NCBI RefSeq assembly: GCF_001679665.1
Contig: NZ_CP013244.1
Location: 3,108,980 to 3,172,979 of the forward strand
DNA length: 64,000 bases
From: Candidatus Viadribacter manganicus
GTDB lineage: Bacteria > Pseudomonadota > Alphaproteobacteria > Caulobacterales > Aquidulcibacteraceae
Direction of reading: 5' to 3'
Part shown: positions 31,301 through 37,594 of the stretch, one piece after another
Layout of the letters: each line of letters begins with the position of its first letter
Position numbering within the stretch: the stretch's first letter is position 1
The notes under the pieces: generated by a model
Told to the model about the DNA's origin: nothing
Seen by the model: the letters and a program-made list of their open reading frames with translations, nothing else
Databases searched by the model: none
Position numbers and translations under genes: made by a program

Positions 31301-31638
31301 ATTTGCGTGGTGGCGAAGGCGGCGACGGCGGTTGAGCTGATATTGGCGACCAGGGTGGAGTTAAAAGCGCCGATCTGGACTTGGTTCAGAGCCAGCAATT
31401 GCGCTGACGAGAAGGTCACGTCGCTGGAGAAATTGGGGATTTGGGTGGTTGTGAGCGCCTTCACCTGGGTGGTGGAGAGGGCCGCAACCTGCGTATTGGA
31501 GAGCGCGCCAATCCCTGTCGCGCTGATGGCCGCTATTTGCGTCGATGCAAACGAGCTGAGGGTGGTTGTCGTGAGGCTCTGAATGGCCGTTACGGACAGC
31601 GCTGAGATCTGCGCTGCAGACAAGCTCGAAACCGACAT
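25324..31638 (-). CDS. Giant octapeptide-repeat protein (2,104 residues)
   Basis: From ATG 31638 (AGAAGG 8 nt upstream) the protein is MSVSSL, then about 261 octads, then LAAI; one 6-residue irregular unit (SSDVTF) occurs near octad 9. Consensus octad: [S/T]-x-T-Q-[V/I/L]-x-A-[L/F]. I see no cysteine, almost no proline, very few Lys/Arg, and no signal peptide, membrane segment, RTX motif or cell-wall anchor, so the export route, if any, is unclear. In the middle 233 octads, position 4 is Gln except at marker octads spaced 3 or 4 apart that carry Asn, Asp, Ala, Thr, Ser, Lys or Gly. Asp markers have an acidic residue at position 7 (ATDIAEF). The S/T-x-x-Q pattern could be a helix N-cap box; a beta-solenoid is the rival model. 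I do not recognise a named family. Function unknown; structural or surface role inferred from size and from the adjacent glycosyltransferase. Confidence 0.9.
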   Translation of the reverse strand: MSVSSLSAAQISALSVTAIQSLTTTTLSSFASTQIAAISATGIGALSNTQVAALSTTQVKALTTTQIPNFSSDVTFSSAQLLALNQVQIGAFNSTLVANISSTAVAAFATTQIQAFSAANISALDETQAGALTATQVSSLTNTQVAGLSATDIGELNNTQARAFTATQMAALTSDAVAAFDATQFGALTTTQVKALTVTQMAALDAADIAEFTATQIAQLATTQVRAISATNMTALTETQVAALTATQLQSLTNTNLAALADTQVAALTVTQAASLTAAQVTSLNATNVAEFSAAQLAAFTTTQIKALTATNMAALEATQIAAFDATQLNAFTATTISALADDQLGALTAGQIGALSANQVKAFTAGNMAALTETQVGALNATQMQSLTATALSALADTQVAALDATQLTSLKTSQIAALSATDIGEFSTDQIALFSTGQVKGFTATNIGDLSDAQVGALTTAQLQALTNTQVATLDAGQIGALSTTQVAALTASQIRSLTNTSIAAFADTQIAALTTTQVSSLSQSSLANLNATQVGALTTTQVGALSRAQISVMTNTTLSALDSAQVAALNSTQVRALTATQLGALDATDIAEFTTAQLQAMATSQVAAFTATNMASLTETQIAAMATTQIASITATNLRSLADTQIAALTTTQISALSTAQVGGLNATNVGALTNAQIGAMNATQIASLSTAAISAFDSGQFAQLNATQVKALTATQVAAFTATDIGDITTTQIGALTTTQVTALTSTNVGDLSETQIATFSTAQLQALTTNNLRAFADTQIAALTDTQVANISATQVASLTATNVAAFTTNQAAALTATQLSLLTGTNVHAFSDTQIAAMDATQIKAFTTTQLASLNATDMAEFAATQIAAMTTTQVGALSNTNFAALADTQVEALTTTQLTAVSAAKVTAMTETQTAALTTTQIASLSTTQVRAFSDANLSALDAAQSAALTGAQIASLTNTQIANLSATDVADLTTTQIAAMATTQVRALTETTLGDLSDTQVAAFTATQIANLSATNVGLLAETQAAALTATQVGALTTTQIKALSETNLAALSTAQVAAINATQVKALTNTQIEALGAADVAEFTATQLEALSTTQMTALNATNMASLSAAQVAAFGAAQIARLGTEALSALDATQMGALTATQVKALTATQIGALESTDVAEITATQIAALSKTQVAALSETSLAGLTATQVETFSTTQIQAFSATALSALDAAQAGALKATQIASLTNTQIAGLDATDMGELSATQVAALTATQIGGLSNGAASALDADQVAALNATQVKAFTATQITSFSATDVAELSAAQIAALSTTQVAALADTNITELNETQVAAFTVTQVKSISATNLAAFADSQIAALTTAQIAALSTQQVNGLSETNIGALTETQAGAFTTTQIAGLSSAAAHALSASQIAGMSTGQIRAFSATQLSALDATDMTEFTETQVGALTTTQISALSYTNLAALADTQIATFSATQMQAISTAGISHLTETQVGALTTTQVAAMSTQQMRAFTNANLSALDATQVGAMTNTQVAALTVTQLNSLNAGDIGEFSAGQVGALTAAQVTGLTETNVNDLSETQVGAMTATQVAAMTAANVHALADTQIAALSTTQVAAMTTTQIAGLDETDMGEFAATQIAAMTTSQVAAISATNLAAFAETQVAALTATQLGVITATKLAGLDETQVAAFTTGQMAALSSSQLAAFNATNISAFADTQIGALSTTQVRALTTGQLNALQAADIAEFTTTQVAGMSTTQIAGLNATSVAALTDSQVGSLTATQLQSMLAANIHSLNTTQMASLTNAQVAALTITQIGALDAADIGELSADQVAHMTTTQIRAFDTTKLGALDESQIAALTNTQLAAISATNMSAFSATQVGALTVTQIGAFTAQQIAAFSDANLAALADTQMAALSTTQAKAITATQLAALAANDVAEFTTTQLAAMSTNQVAAFTATNVAALADTQVAALTATQIAKLDASAFAALEATQLAALNATQLRALDSTQIAALSATDMTEFSDAQVGALTATQIAAWSTDVITDLGAATIGALAVTQIPSFTATQLDYLSTTNIANFNSTQLYAFTSTQVASLDGDQIEAYLAAI
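25339..31620 (-). repeat. Tandem 24-nt coding repeat, about 261 units
   Basis: The DNA has a strict 24-nt period across 6.28 kb, encoding the octads. Units differ at synonymous and variable positions (for example gcgatctgcgtgg versus gcaacttgcgtcg for the same QI/QV core), so by eye it is not a freshly amplified array of identical copies. The total of 2,088 residues outside the ends and one odd unit divides exactly by 8, which argues for the absence of other indels. Confidence 0.9.
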
Positions 31639-31915
31639 CGTGGACCTTCTTGGTCTAGAGAACCGACATTCAGTCAGCCCACACGCACTCCTGACGCTTC
31701 TGCGCCCTGATGCATGCGGTTCCACATTTACTTTGAATGTGTTTCCGAGACGTTTCCGCCACAGGTTGTAGTAGGGCGAAATGACTGAAAGTGTATTAGT
31801 GGGTTGTTAAGGCTCGTGGCGGATTTCTCGCGCGCTTTTTCGGGCGCCGTAAGAATGACTACAGGCGCCATTCGGCGGCTTGCAGTTCTTCCGCGAAGGC
31901 CGTACCGGCAAAGGC
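31639..31915. other. 277-nt divergent intergenic region
   Basis: Lies between the leftward octapeptide-repeat gene and the rightward PAS hybrid kinase gene and must hold both promoters. It is AT-richer than its flanks around 31715-31805. The only motif I can point to is a single GTTAAGG at about 31806. No gene or RNA seen. Confidence 0.45.
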
Positions 31916-34207
31916 ATGAGCGGCGCTGATGAATCAAAAGCGGCGATCGGTGGCGATGGACTAGCCGGCCAGCTCTACGCCAGCCTTGAAAGCATGCCTG
32001 ACGCTTTCATTCTGCTCGATGCGGGCTGGCGCTTCACTTACGTCAATGCGCAAGCTGAAGTGTTGCTGCAGCGGGGCCGCAGTGAGCTGCTAGGCCGTAT
32101 TATATGGGAAGAGTTTCCAGAACGCCCTGAGAGGATCGCGCGGCGTGAATTCACCCGCGTTATAGAGACGGGCGGTTCGACGACGTTCGAACTGGATTTT
32201 CAGCCCACCGGCATTCGGCTCGAAGTGCGCGCTTTCTCCTCGCAAGGCGGGGTCGCGATTTATTTTCGCGACATTACCGAACGGCACGGCACGCAAGAGA
32301 CAATGCGTCTACTGCAATCGGCGATCTCGCGGCTGAAGGATGTCGTGATCATCACGCAAGCGGGGCCGATCGCGGACGGTCCGCCGATTGTATTCGTAAA
32401 CGAGGCGTTTACGACAATGACGGGCTACACGCCCGTAGAGGTCCTTGGAAAGACGCTGCGCTTTCTGCACGGACCGAAAACCGACCCTGGCGAATTGATG
32501 CGCGGGCGCGATCTGCTGATGCGTGGGCGTTCGGCGCGCACAGAGATTATCAACTACACTAAAGACGGCCGCGAGATCTGGGTGGAGGGCGAGATGTCGC
32601 CGCTGCTGAACGACGATGGCGTTGTGACCCATATCGTTGTGGTGGCGCGGGACATTACCGAACGCAAGCACGCTGACTTTTTGCTAAAGGAATCCACCGA
32701 GCGCTTTCGCATCGTGGCGCAAGCGACTGCTGACGTCGTGTGGGACTGGAATCTCGTCGACGATACCATGTGGTGGAGCGACGGGATGCGCAGTGTGTTC
32801 GGCTATGGGCCGGAGCAGCGCTCGCCGACATCGGAATCGTGGACGATGGCGCTTCATCCGGACGACCAAGCGCGCGTGTTGGCTGGCATTCACGCCGTTA
32901 TCGATGGCGGCGGCGAAATATGGGCCGATGAGTACCGCTTCTTCCGCGCCGATGGATCGTGCGCGCAGGTGACGGATCGTGGATCGGTCATACGCGATCA
33001 GGAGGGCCGGCCGATGCGTATGGTCGGCTCGATGGTCGATGTTACGGCGCAGCGTGAGTTGGAGGCGCAGTTGCGTCAGTCGCAGCGCCTCGAAGCTGTT
33101 GGGCAGCTTACCGGCGGCGTCGCGCATGATTTCAATAATCTGCTGACAGTCATCCTCTCCAATGCGGAGCTGCTGGAGACGAGCCTCGCTGGAAACGATC
33201 AGTTACATATGCTGGCGGAGATGACGCGCCTTGCGGCCGAGCGCGGCGCCGAGCTTACAAGCCGGCTGCTTTCATTCTCGCGCCGGCAAGCGCTCGATCC
33301 GCAGCCGGTCGATGTACGCGCCTTGGCGAACAGCATGGATCAGTTGCTGCGGCGCGCGCTGGGCGAGCAGGTCGAGATCCGCATCGTCTCGAACGGCGAC
33401 GTCTGGGACGCCTTGATCGATGCGCTGCAACTTGAAAGCGCGCTGCTCAATCTGTGCATCAATGCGCGTGATGCGATGCCTGGCGGCGGCACGTTGACAG
33501 TCGAAGTTTCGAATGTTGCGCTTGATGCCGAGGCTGGATCGCCGGCGGGCGATTTCGTCATACTCTCCGTGTGCGATACCGGCGCGGGTATGGACGAGAA
33601 CACGCGCGCGCGCGTGTTCGAGCCGTTTTTCACCACCAAGGAAGTCGGCAAGGGTTCCGGGCTCGGGCTTTCGATGGTCTATGGCTTCATCACCCAATCG
33701 AAGGGCCGCATCGCGATTGAGAGCGAGCTTGGCAAAGGGACGTGCGTGAAGCTCTACCTGCCGCGCTCGCGTGAAGCGCGGCGGACGGAAGGCGTCGTTG
33801 TGAACGAAGCGGCCGCGACGGGGCGTGAGCGCATTCTGCTGGTTGAGGATGATGATTTGCTGCGGGCGCAGGTCGGCGGCGAGTTGCAAAATTTAGGCTA
33901 TCGCGTCGTCAGCGCGCGCTCGGGCGCGGAGGCGCTTTACATGCTGCGCGAAGGCGAAGTGTTTGATCTGCTGTTTACCGACGTGGTGATGGCAGGGATG
34001 AGCGGCTCGCAACTTTCGGCGCTCGCGCACGAGATCGCGCCGGACATGCCGGTACTTTACACCTCAGGCCATCCCGAGACGATGATGGACGACGAAGGCT
34101 ACCTCGCGCCTGGCGTGACGCTGCTGCGCAAGCCGTATCGCCGCCGCGAACTCGCGGCGAAGCTAAGAGACGTGCTGGGCGCAGCGGCGCTTCGGCGAGA
34201 AGGGTAG
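31916..34207 (+). CDS. Hybrid histidine kinase with three PAS domains and C-terminal receiver
   Basis: 763 residues from ATG 31916 (a TTG at 31880 is an alternative). No membrane segment: a cytosolic sensor. PAS1 about 20-125, PAS2 about 130-250, PAS3 about 260-375. PAS2 reads NEAFTTMTGYTPVEVLGKTL RFLHGPKTD, the LOV pattern GxNCRFLQG, but with Leu181 where LOV photosensors have the photoactive Cys. HisKA motif GGVAHDFNNLLTVI gives His404; ATPase motifs NARDAMP, DTGAGM and KGSGLGLSMVYG follow; receiver LFTDVVMAG gives Asp689. HWE-unlike, NtrB/FixL-style core. Divergent from the octapeptide-repeat gene, so it may control it. No sigma-factor or DNA-binding partner is adjacent. Confidence 0.92.
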   Translation: MSGADESKAAIGGDGLAGQLYASLESMPDAFILLDAGWRFTYVNAQAEVLLQRGRSELLGRIIWEEFPERPERIARREFTRVIETGGSTTFELDFQPTGIRLEVRAFSSQGGVAIYFRDITERHGTQETMRLLQSAISRLKDVVIITQAGPIADGPPIVFVNEAFTTMTGYTPVEVLGKTLRFLHGPKTDPGELMRGRDLLMRGRSARTEIINYTKDGREIWVEGEMSPLLNDDGVVTHIVVVARDITERKHADFLLKESTERFRIVAQATADVVWDWNLVDDTMWWSDGMRSVFGYGPEQRSPTSESWTMALHPDDQARVLAGIHAVIDGGGEIWADEYRFFRADGSCAQVTDRGSVIRDQEGRPMRMVGSMVDVTAQRELEAQLRQSQRLEAVGQLTGGVAHDFNNLLTVILSNAELLETSLAGNDQLHMLAEMTRLAAERGAELTSRLLSFSRRQALDPQPVDVRALANSMDQLLRRALGEQVEIRIVSNGDVWDALIDALQLESALLNLCINARDAMPGGGTLTVEVSNVALDAEAGSPAGDFVILSVCDTGAGMDENTRARVFEPFFTTKEVGKGSGLGLSMVYGFITQSKGRIAIESELGKGTCVKLYLPRSREARRTEGVVVNEAAATGRERILLVEDDDLLRAQVGGELQNLGYRVVSARSGAEALYMLREGEVFDLLFTDVVMAGMSGSQLSALAHEIAPDMPVLYTSGHPETMMDDEGYLAPGVTLLRKPYRRRELAAKLRDVLGAAALRREG

Positions 34208-34233
34208 AGGTTCGTGCTATCGCGAGGGGCGAT

Positions 34234-34309
<76 letters not shown>

Positions 34310-34407
34310 AAACCAAACGAAGCGCCGGACATAGGGGGATTGGGCGCGCGCGTCCAGTGTGCGAGGGATGCACAAATGCGCCCCTGATGGGCGCCGGGGA
34401 GCGGGGC

Positions 34408-35112
34408 ATGAACCTCTTTGCATGGGCGCTGGCGGGCTTTGTGCTCATCCATATCGGGATATCGGCGACGGGGCTGCGGGCCCGGATCGTCGGCGCGGTC
34501 GGCGAATGGCCGTACCGGGGGCTGTTTTCTGTGGCCTCGGGCGTTTTGCTGACGGCGCTCATTATTGGCCTGGGGCAGGTACGTTCCGATCCGTTCGATC
34601 CGCTGAATGCGGCGCTCTGGGCGCCGCCGGAATGGCTGCGCTGGCCGGCCTATGTGTTTGTTCTCTTTGGGTTGAGCTTGGCGTTTGCCGGGCTTTTCAC
34701 GCCTGGGCCGACGTTTGCGGGCTTTGAGAAGATGGGCCTGGAACGGGCCGAGCCCGCGCACGGGGTGCTGCGGATCACGCGCCATCCTTTCCTCTGGGGC
34801 GTGGCGCTTTGGGGCGTGGGGCATCTACTGGTCAATGGCGAACGCTTTGCCGTGATGCTGTTCGGCGCAATGGCGCTGATGGCGGTTTATGGCGCGCGCT
34901 CGATCGACCGCAAGGGCGCAGCGCGTGATCCCGAAGGCTGGGAAAAGTTCGCGAATGTGACCTCGAACGCGCCGTTCGTGGCGATCGTGCAGGGGCGCAA
35001 CAAGCTGAATGTCGCGGAGATTGGCTGGCGCGGGCTGCTTGGGGTTGCGATTGCTGTCACGATCGCCTTGTTGCACCAGCAGGCCTTCGGCGTCGCGGCA
35101 TTCTCAACCTGA
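34408..35112 (+). CDS. NnrU-like membrane protein
   Basis: 234 residues with six hydrophobic segments. The motif GVLRITRHPFLWGVALWGVGHLL with the RHP triplet is the NnrU/isoprenylcysteine-methyltransferase-like hallmark, and WEKFANVTSNAPFVAI lies after it. Start chosen at ATG 34408 because GGGGAGCGGGG lies directly upstream. NnrU was named from nitric-oxide respiration loci, but no denitrification genes are nearby, so the name should not be taken as a function. Confidence 0.85.
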   Translation: MNLFAWALAGFVLIHIGISATGLRARIVGAVGEWPYRGLFSVASGVLLTALIIGLGQVRSDPFDPLNAALWAPPEWLRWPAYVFVLFGLSLAFAGLFTPGPTFAGFEKMGLERAEPAHGVLRITRHPFLWGVALWGVGHLLVNGERFAVMLFGAMALMAVYGARSIDRKGAARDPEGWEKFANVTSNAPFVAIVQGRNKLNVAEIGWRGLLGVAIAVTIALLHQQAFGVAAFST

Positions 35113-35142
35113 CCTTAAGCCGCGCGCGCGAGGATGGGGTCC

Positions 35143-35451
35143 ATGCTGATCCTCGACCGCGTCCATTTCGATCACATGACCGGGGCTGACCGCGCCCTGC
35201 AAATCGAGGTGGTGGGGCTTTTTCGTATGCAGGTCGAACGCTGGAGCGCAGCGATGGCGAGCGCTGGCGGTTGGCGCGAGGCGGTGCACACGCTGAAGGG
35301 TTCGGCGCGTGGCATTGGGCTTTCGGCTTTGGCTGCGGCGTGCGAAGCGGCTGAAACCGCCAAGGATAGCGAAGCAGGTCTGGCTGACGTGCGCACGGCG
35401 CTGAACGAGGCGCTTGGCGCGCTGGAGCAATTCGCCGCTGAGGCGCCTTAG
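35143..35451 (+). CDS. Stand-alone HPt phosphotransfer protein
   Basis: 102 residues forming one helical HPt domain. The motif EAVHTLKGSARGIGLSALA places the phosphorylated His at 49, with Lys52 and Gly53 in the usual positions. Stand-alone HPt proteins shuttle phosphate between a hybrid kinase receiver and a downstream regulator; two hybrid kinases (His531/Asp817 and His404/Asp689) in this window lack an HPt domain of their own and are candidates. ChpT-type dimerisation domain is absent. Confidence 0.85.
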   Translation: MLILDRVHFDHMTGADRALQIEVVGLFRMQVERWSAAMASAGGWREAVHTLKGSARGIGLSALAAACEAAETAKDSEAGLADVRTALNEALGALEQFAAEAP

Positions 35452-35473
35452 GTTTTTGCGCTAGGCTGGCGCC

Positions 35474-35890
35474 ATGGCCGCCGAAGTTTTCATCCAGCGC
35501 TTTCTCGTCGCTCCCGGCGACATCGATGAACTCGGTCACGTCAACAACATCGTCTATCTACGCTACGCGCAGGAAATGGCGATCGCGCATTGGCGCTCGC
35601 GCGCGTTGCCGGAAATGGTGGACGCCTATGTGTGGGTGGTGACGCGTCACGAGGTCGATTATCGCGCGCAGCTTGAACTTGGCGATGAGGTCGAGGTGCG
35701 GACGTGGGTCGATGAGGCGCCGCGTGGGCCTTCATGGATACGCTTCGTCGAAGTCTACAAAGCCGGCGCCGATAAGCCGTCAGCGCAAATCAAATCGAAC
35801 TGGGTGTTGCTCGACGCGCAGACGCGGCGGATGAAGCGCGTGCCGCCGGAGATGGCGGCGCGCTTTATGATCGATCAGAACGCTGGGTGA
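35474..35890 (+). CDS. Acyl-CoA thioesterase (hotdog fold, YbgC/4HBT type)
   Basis: 138 residues. GDIDELGHVNNIVYLRYAQE carries the Asp of the 4-hydroxybenzoyl-CoA thioesterase family in the D-x-x-GHVNN context. The strand pattern HEVDYRAQLELGDEVEVRTWV is typical. Probably hydrolyses an acyl-CoA or acyl-ACP thioester; chain length unknown. Its stop overlaps the end of the convergent DUF4282-like gene by 16 nt. Confidence 0.88.
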   Translation: MAAEVFIQRFLVAPGDIDELGHVNNIVYLRYAQEMAIAHWRSRALPEMVDAYVWVVTRHEVDYRAQLELGDEVEVRTWVDEAPRGPSWIRFVEVYKAGADKPSAQIKSNWVLLDAQTRRMKRVPPEMAARFMIDQNAG

Positions 35891-36222
35891 TGTTCGTCGG
35901 GCGTGGCGGGCGGCGCTTGGCCCGCGGCGATGCGCATGAGATCGCGGACTTGGCCCAGGCGCTCGTAGCCGAGGAAGGCGAGCATGAAGAGCTCGCAGAG
36001 AAAGCGCCAATAGACGAGGCCGACTGCGGCGACGGCGGGAACAGCGATGAGCTGGACGAAGCCGCCGCCGAAATTGCCGCCGAACAATGAGAAGATGGCC
36101 ATGAGCAGCGCACCGAGTGCGCCAATGACGATCGCGGCCGCGCCGAAATAATAGACGAGCTTCACCAGCACCGGCCCAATCAGGCGGTCAAAGCTCAAGA
36201 AACGCTGGAAGATAGAAAACAT
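35875..36222 (-). CDS. DUF4282-like membrane protein
   Basis: 115 residues: an N-terminal FQRFLSFDRLIGPVLVKLVY followed by two long hydrophobic segments (about 22-45, 56-80) and ERLGQVRDLM. The FD-x-hydrophobic start and the layout match DUF4282. Function unknown. Confidence 0.82.
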   Translation of the reverse strand: MFSIFQRFLSFDRLIGPVLVKLVYYFGAAAIVIGALGALLMAIFSLFGGNFGGGFVQLIAVPAVAAVGLVYWRFLCELFMLAFLGYERLGQVRDLMRIAAGQAPPATPDEHHPAF

Positions 36223-36258
36223 GAGAGGACCCCGCCGAATCGCGCAGGATCAATCCGA

Positions 36259-37044
36259 TCACAGCGACCCGCCGCCGTCCACGACCAGGGTGGCGCCAGT
36301 GATGGGTCCTTCTTCCGCAAGCAACATCAGGATCAGGCGATTGACGTCAGCGCCTGCTCCGTAGCGCGCAAGCGGCCGGGCGAGATGCGAGATTTCCTCA
36401 AGCGCCGTGTTCTCATTGCCATGATCGCGAACGAGATCCTGAAACCACGGCATCTCGTTCCACATCGGTGTTGTTGGGCCGCCTGGAGCGATGGCGTTGA
36501 TGCGGACGTTGCTGTGTGCGGCTTCGCGCGAGGCTGCGCGCATGACCTGTAATAGACCAGGGCCTGAATTGTGCGGCAGTGGCTCGGCTTTGATGGCGGC
36601 GGCGGAGGTGGTGACGACGATGGCGCCGCCTTGGTTGTTTTTGGCCATCAACGGCATGATGGTGCGCAGACTCTGGATCGTGGCTTCGAGTTGCGTCGAG
36701 GTCGTGCGGCCCCAATCGACAAGATCGCTTTCGGCGACGGCTTGGGCGTGCGCGGTGTTTGTATTCACGAGCGCCCAATCGAGACGGCCGTATTGCGCTT
36801 GAATGAAGGCGGCAGCCTGGCCCCAACGATCGATGTCGCTGACGTCGAAAGCAAGGGTCGAGACGCGCTCGGGCGAAACCCCGGCAAGATCGAGTTCGTC
36901 GGCCACAAGGCTAAGCGCTGCTTCGTCGATGTCGGCCAGTAGCAAGCCGCCGGTGGATTTGCGCGCCAGTTCCCGTGCGCAGCCGGCGCCAATGCCGGAA
37001 CCGGCGCCAGTTATAAGTGTCACGGGATTGAGACGTATCTGCAC
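36259..37044 (-). CDS. Short-chain dehydrogenase-like protein, active-site residues missing
   Basis: 261 residues. The nucleotide-binding start TGAGSGIGAG and the later INAIAPGGPTTPM are classical SDR, and the C-terminal EGPITGATLVVDGGGSL is the usual end. The expected NAG is NTN, and where Ser-x12-Tyr-x3-Lys should be, the sequence is TTSAAAIKAEPLPHNSGPG: aligned back from RINAIAPG there is neither Tyr nor Lys. Reductase activity by the standard mechanism is therefore unlikely; a binding or regulatory role, or an atypical enzyme, is possible. Confidence 0.87.
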   Translation of the reverse strand: MQIRLNPVTLITGAGSGIGAGCARELARKSTGGLLLADIDEAALSLVADELDLAGVSPERVSTLAFDVSDIDRWGQAAAFIQAQYGRLDWALVNTNTAHAQAVAESDLVDWGRTTSTQLEATIQSLRTIMPLMAKNNQGGAIVVTTSAAAIKAEPLPHNSGPGLLQVMRAASREAAHSNVRINAIAPGGPTTPMWNEMPWFQDLVRDHGNENTALEEISHLARPLARYGAGADVNRLILMLLAEEGPITGATLVVDGGGSL

Positions 37045-37120
37045 CTAACTTGCTTATGGCGCCGGCCGGGGCGTCTCAACTCTTGTCGCCACGCCAGCCG
37101 CGCTGGGATATATCGGGCGC

Positions 37121-37594
37121 ATGACCCGCTTCGCGCTCCAGTTTGGCCAGACACAATCCGGCTTGACCTATCTTGAACGGATGACGGCGTACGGCATCTG
37201 CCCGCGCGGCGAGGCCAATATCGCTGTGGTTCAGATCGGGAAGAAGGCGCCGTACGAGTACGATCTGCCCGGCGGCGGCATCGAAGCTGACGAGGATGAG
37301 GCCGCGGCGCTGATGCGCGAGTTTCAGGAAGAGACGGGGCTGACCGTCTGGCCGACGCGCGTGATTGGGCGGGCGGGGCAATATTGGGTCAACCGGTCAG
37401 AGCCGCGCAATTCGCTGGCGACCTTCTATGAAGTTGAGCTTTCAGCCGCCGACGGTGCGCCGACCGAACCTGACCATGCGTTGGTTTGGATGAGCCCCGC
37501 GGAGGCGTTGTTGAAAATGCGCCACGAGGCGCACGCCTGGGTGATCATGCATTGGCTGCGCGCGCGCCGCAGCGGCGCCGCCGATCAGCGCTGA
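37121..37594 (+). CDS. Nudix hydrolase
   Basis: 157 residues. A complete Nudix box runs from GGGIEADEDEA through LMREFQEETGL (G-x5-E-x7-REU-x-EE-x-G-U), which binds Mg and cleaves a nucleoside diphosphate linked to X. Preceded by MTRFALQFG and followed by a helical tail. The substrate is not predictable. The gene is convergent with the TIR-like gene, overlapping it by 10 nt. Confidence 0.9.
   Translation: MTRFALQFGQTQSGLTYLERMTAYGICPRGEANIAVVQIGKKAPYEYDLPGGGIEADEDEAAALMREFQEETGLTVWPTRVIGRAGQYWVNRSEPRNSLATFYEVELSAADGAPTEPDHALVWMSPAEALLKMRHEAHAWVIMHWLRARRSGAADQR

Noticed and set aside
25457..31582. Long plus-strand reading frames rich in A, V, C and W opposite the octad gene
   Set aside because: They arise because the 24-nt repeat avoids stops in the reverse frame; sequence is a low-complexity mirror of the octads.
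25339..31620. CRISPR-like array from the 24-nt period
   Set aside because: There are no repeat-spacer blocks; the period is coding and continuous, and no cas genes are present.
25324..31638. TAL-effector similarity (LTPxQVVAI start of TALE repeats)
   Set aside because: Shared LTxxQV is only a helix-capping pattern; there are no 34-residue repeats or RVD sites.
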